From Casp-actino8 sp044355095 (GTDB lineage: Bacteria > Actinomycetota > Acidimicrobiia > Acidimicrobiales > Ilumatobacteraceae): DNA of 6,146 nt. Positions 5,703 through 6,146 of this stretch are shown here, piece by piece. The stretch lies in the NCBI GenBank assembly GCA_044355095.1, contig JBIKYT010000096.1, forward strand, positions 1 through 6,146, written 5' to 3'. How positions within the stretch are numbered: the stretch's first letter is position 1; each line of letters opens with the position of its first letter. The position numbers and the translations under genes are program-made. Under the pieces are notes generated by a model that was not told where the DNA came from, ran no database searches, and saw nothing but the letters and a program-made list of their open reading frames with translations.

Positions 5703-5900
5703 GAGGAAGCGGCTGAATCATGCGTTCCAAAAAACGGCGTTTCGCGTTCCAAACGTTTACTGAAACCCCAACCAATACCCCATCAACATTGGGGATTGGA
5801 ATTACGCACCAGCCTCACGAAGGCGGGGATGGTGCGAAATGTGGTGCGAAATTCGCCGACACACCTTGCGTCAACTATATAGAGGTTACTGGAGTGCGCT
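5703..5900 (+). repeat. dispersed repeat, copy D (nearly full length)
   Basis: The 5' hairpin is degraded (CCTC/GAGG near 5690-5706 remains), but GAAGCGGCTGAATCATGCG onward follows the consensus, with both GCGTTCCAAA motifs. The second hairpin is ACCCCA (5777-5782)/TGGGG (5790-5794). The core 5798-5890 differs from copy B by one base. CGCACCA (5805-5811) faces TGGTGCG (5830-5836) and a second TGGTGCG 12 bases later. The right end matches B to GTGCGCT at 5900. It ends 13 bases before the stop of the partial methyltransferase gene. Short plus-strand ORFs inside it change frame between copies and are not genes. Confidence 0.9.
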
Positions 5901-5913
5901 GAAACCCGAAGGA

Positions 5914-6146
5914 CTACGCCAATCTTCCGATGAGCACCATGGCTGGACCAGACCGAAAACGCTGGATCTGCGACGATTCGACGATCACTCCACGAGCAGA
6001 CAAGTCAGCTGTTAACCCCGCGATCCACTTTTCTGCAGATATCGCGTCTGGCATGGCCCACGTGTGCAAGAGAACAACCAACGCTCCACCGGGAACGAGA
6101 ACACGAACACACTCGTCGAGACCGACAGCACGGTCACCCCATAATT
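5914..6146 (-). CDS. class I SAM-dependent methyltransferase, C-terminal part (cut by window edge)
   Basis: The minus strand is open from the window edge to TAG at 5914-5916, giving the last 76 residues. LDECVRVLVPGGALVVLLHTW is the standard region where a helix leads to a VPGG turn and strand in Rossmann methyltransferases. The rest (DLSARGVIVESSQIQRF, then AMVLIGRLA) fits the final alpha-beta strands. The SAM-binding N-terminus is outside the window, so the substrate and subfamily cannot be named. It is not a copy of the other methyltransferase: the two C-termini share no motif beyond the general fold. The gene ends just before repeat D. Confidence 0.85.
   Translation of the reverse strand, partial: LWGDRAVGLDECVRVLVPGGALVVLLHTWAMPDAISAEKWIAGLTADLSARGVIVESSQIQRFRSGPAMVLIGRLA

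Noticed and set aside
1444..5900. Integron gene-cassette array with attC sites
   Set aside because: The repeats lack recognisable RYYYAAC and GTTRRRY core sites at their ends, are longer than typical attC, and no integrase gene is in the window; the layout is only cassette-like.
1444..5900. Insertion sequence or MITE with terminal inverted repeats
   Set aside because: The two ends of the repeat are not inverted copies of each other and no consistent target-site duplication flanks the copies.

Overview
The window most likely comes from an actinobacterium, probably of the class Acidimicrobiia (moderate confidence). Two observations support this. The RpoB N-terminus has an actinobacterial-looking sequence around SQLVRSPGVIFEAGERYRLR. 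A decayed fragment with the phrase GQTIPNAVIAPV resembles repeat units of large secreted proteins that I associate with Acidimicrobiia. Base composition looks balanced (about half G+C by eye). RBS sequences are ordinary Shine-Dalgarno type and two of the five full starts are GTG.

Layout. Positions 1-1009 (minus) hold the first 336 codons of rpoB, which starts at a GTG and runs off the left edge. Upstream of it is a 5'-leader/promoter region, then a decayed fragment of a secreted-protein gene (1232-1408), then the first copy of a ~200-bp dispersed repeat (A). Next comes a divergent pair, a SAM-dependent methyltransferase (minus) and a Dps ferritin (plus), facing each other across a 145-bp gap. 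That gap carries a CsoR-like palindrome, a promoter and a possible leaderless 30-codon ORF that overlaps the dps start. Repeat B follows dps. A gene-poor stretch with a possible coding remnant leads to an unrecognised 156-166 aa protein gene (plus), followed by a weak terminator-like hairpin and the truncated repeat C. An AAA_14/DUF4143 ATPase gene (minus) follows, with three direct repeats at an exact 23-bp period just upstream of its start. Repeat D comes next, and the window ends in the C-terminus of a second class I methyltransferase (minus).

The most striking feature is the dispersed repeat. Four copies lie in the same orientation, and each sits in a gap between modules, so the accessory region reads as repeat - module - repeat - module - repeat - module - repeat. 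A 93-94 bp core in the three full copies differs at only three positions. It can form several hairpins, one of which has two alternative 3' partners. The copies do not show the integron attC consensus. They could be a mobile or structured non-coding element, or sites used to exchange accessory genes next to rpoB.

Apart from the likely Dps stress role (iron and peroxide detoxification, perhaps metal- or sulfide-responsive via the palindrome), the genes do not form an obvious pathway. They look like independent accessory modules inserted upstream of a core housekeeping gene.
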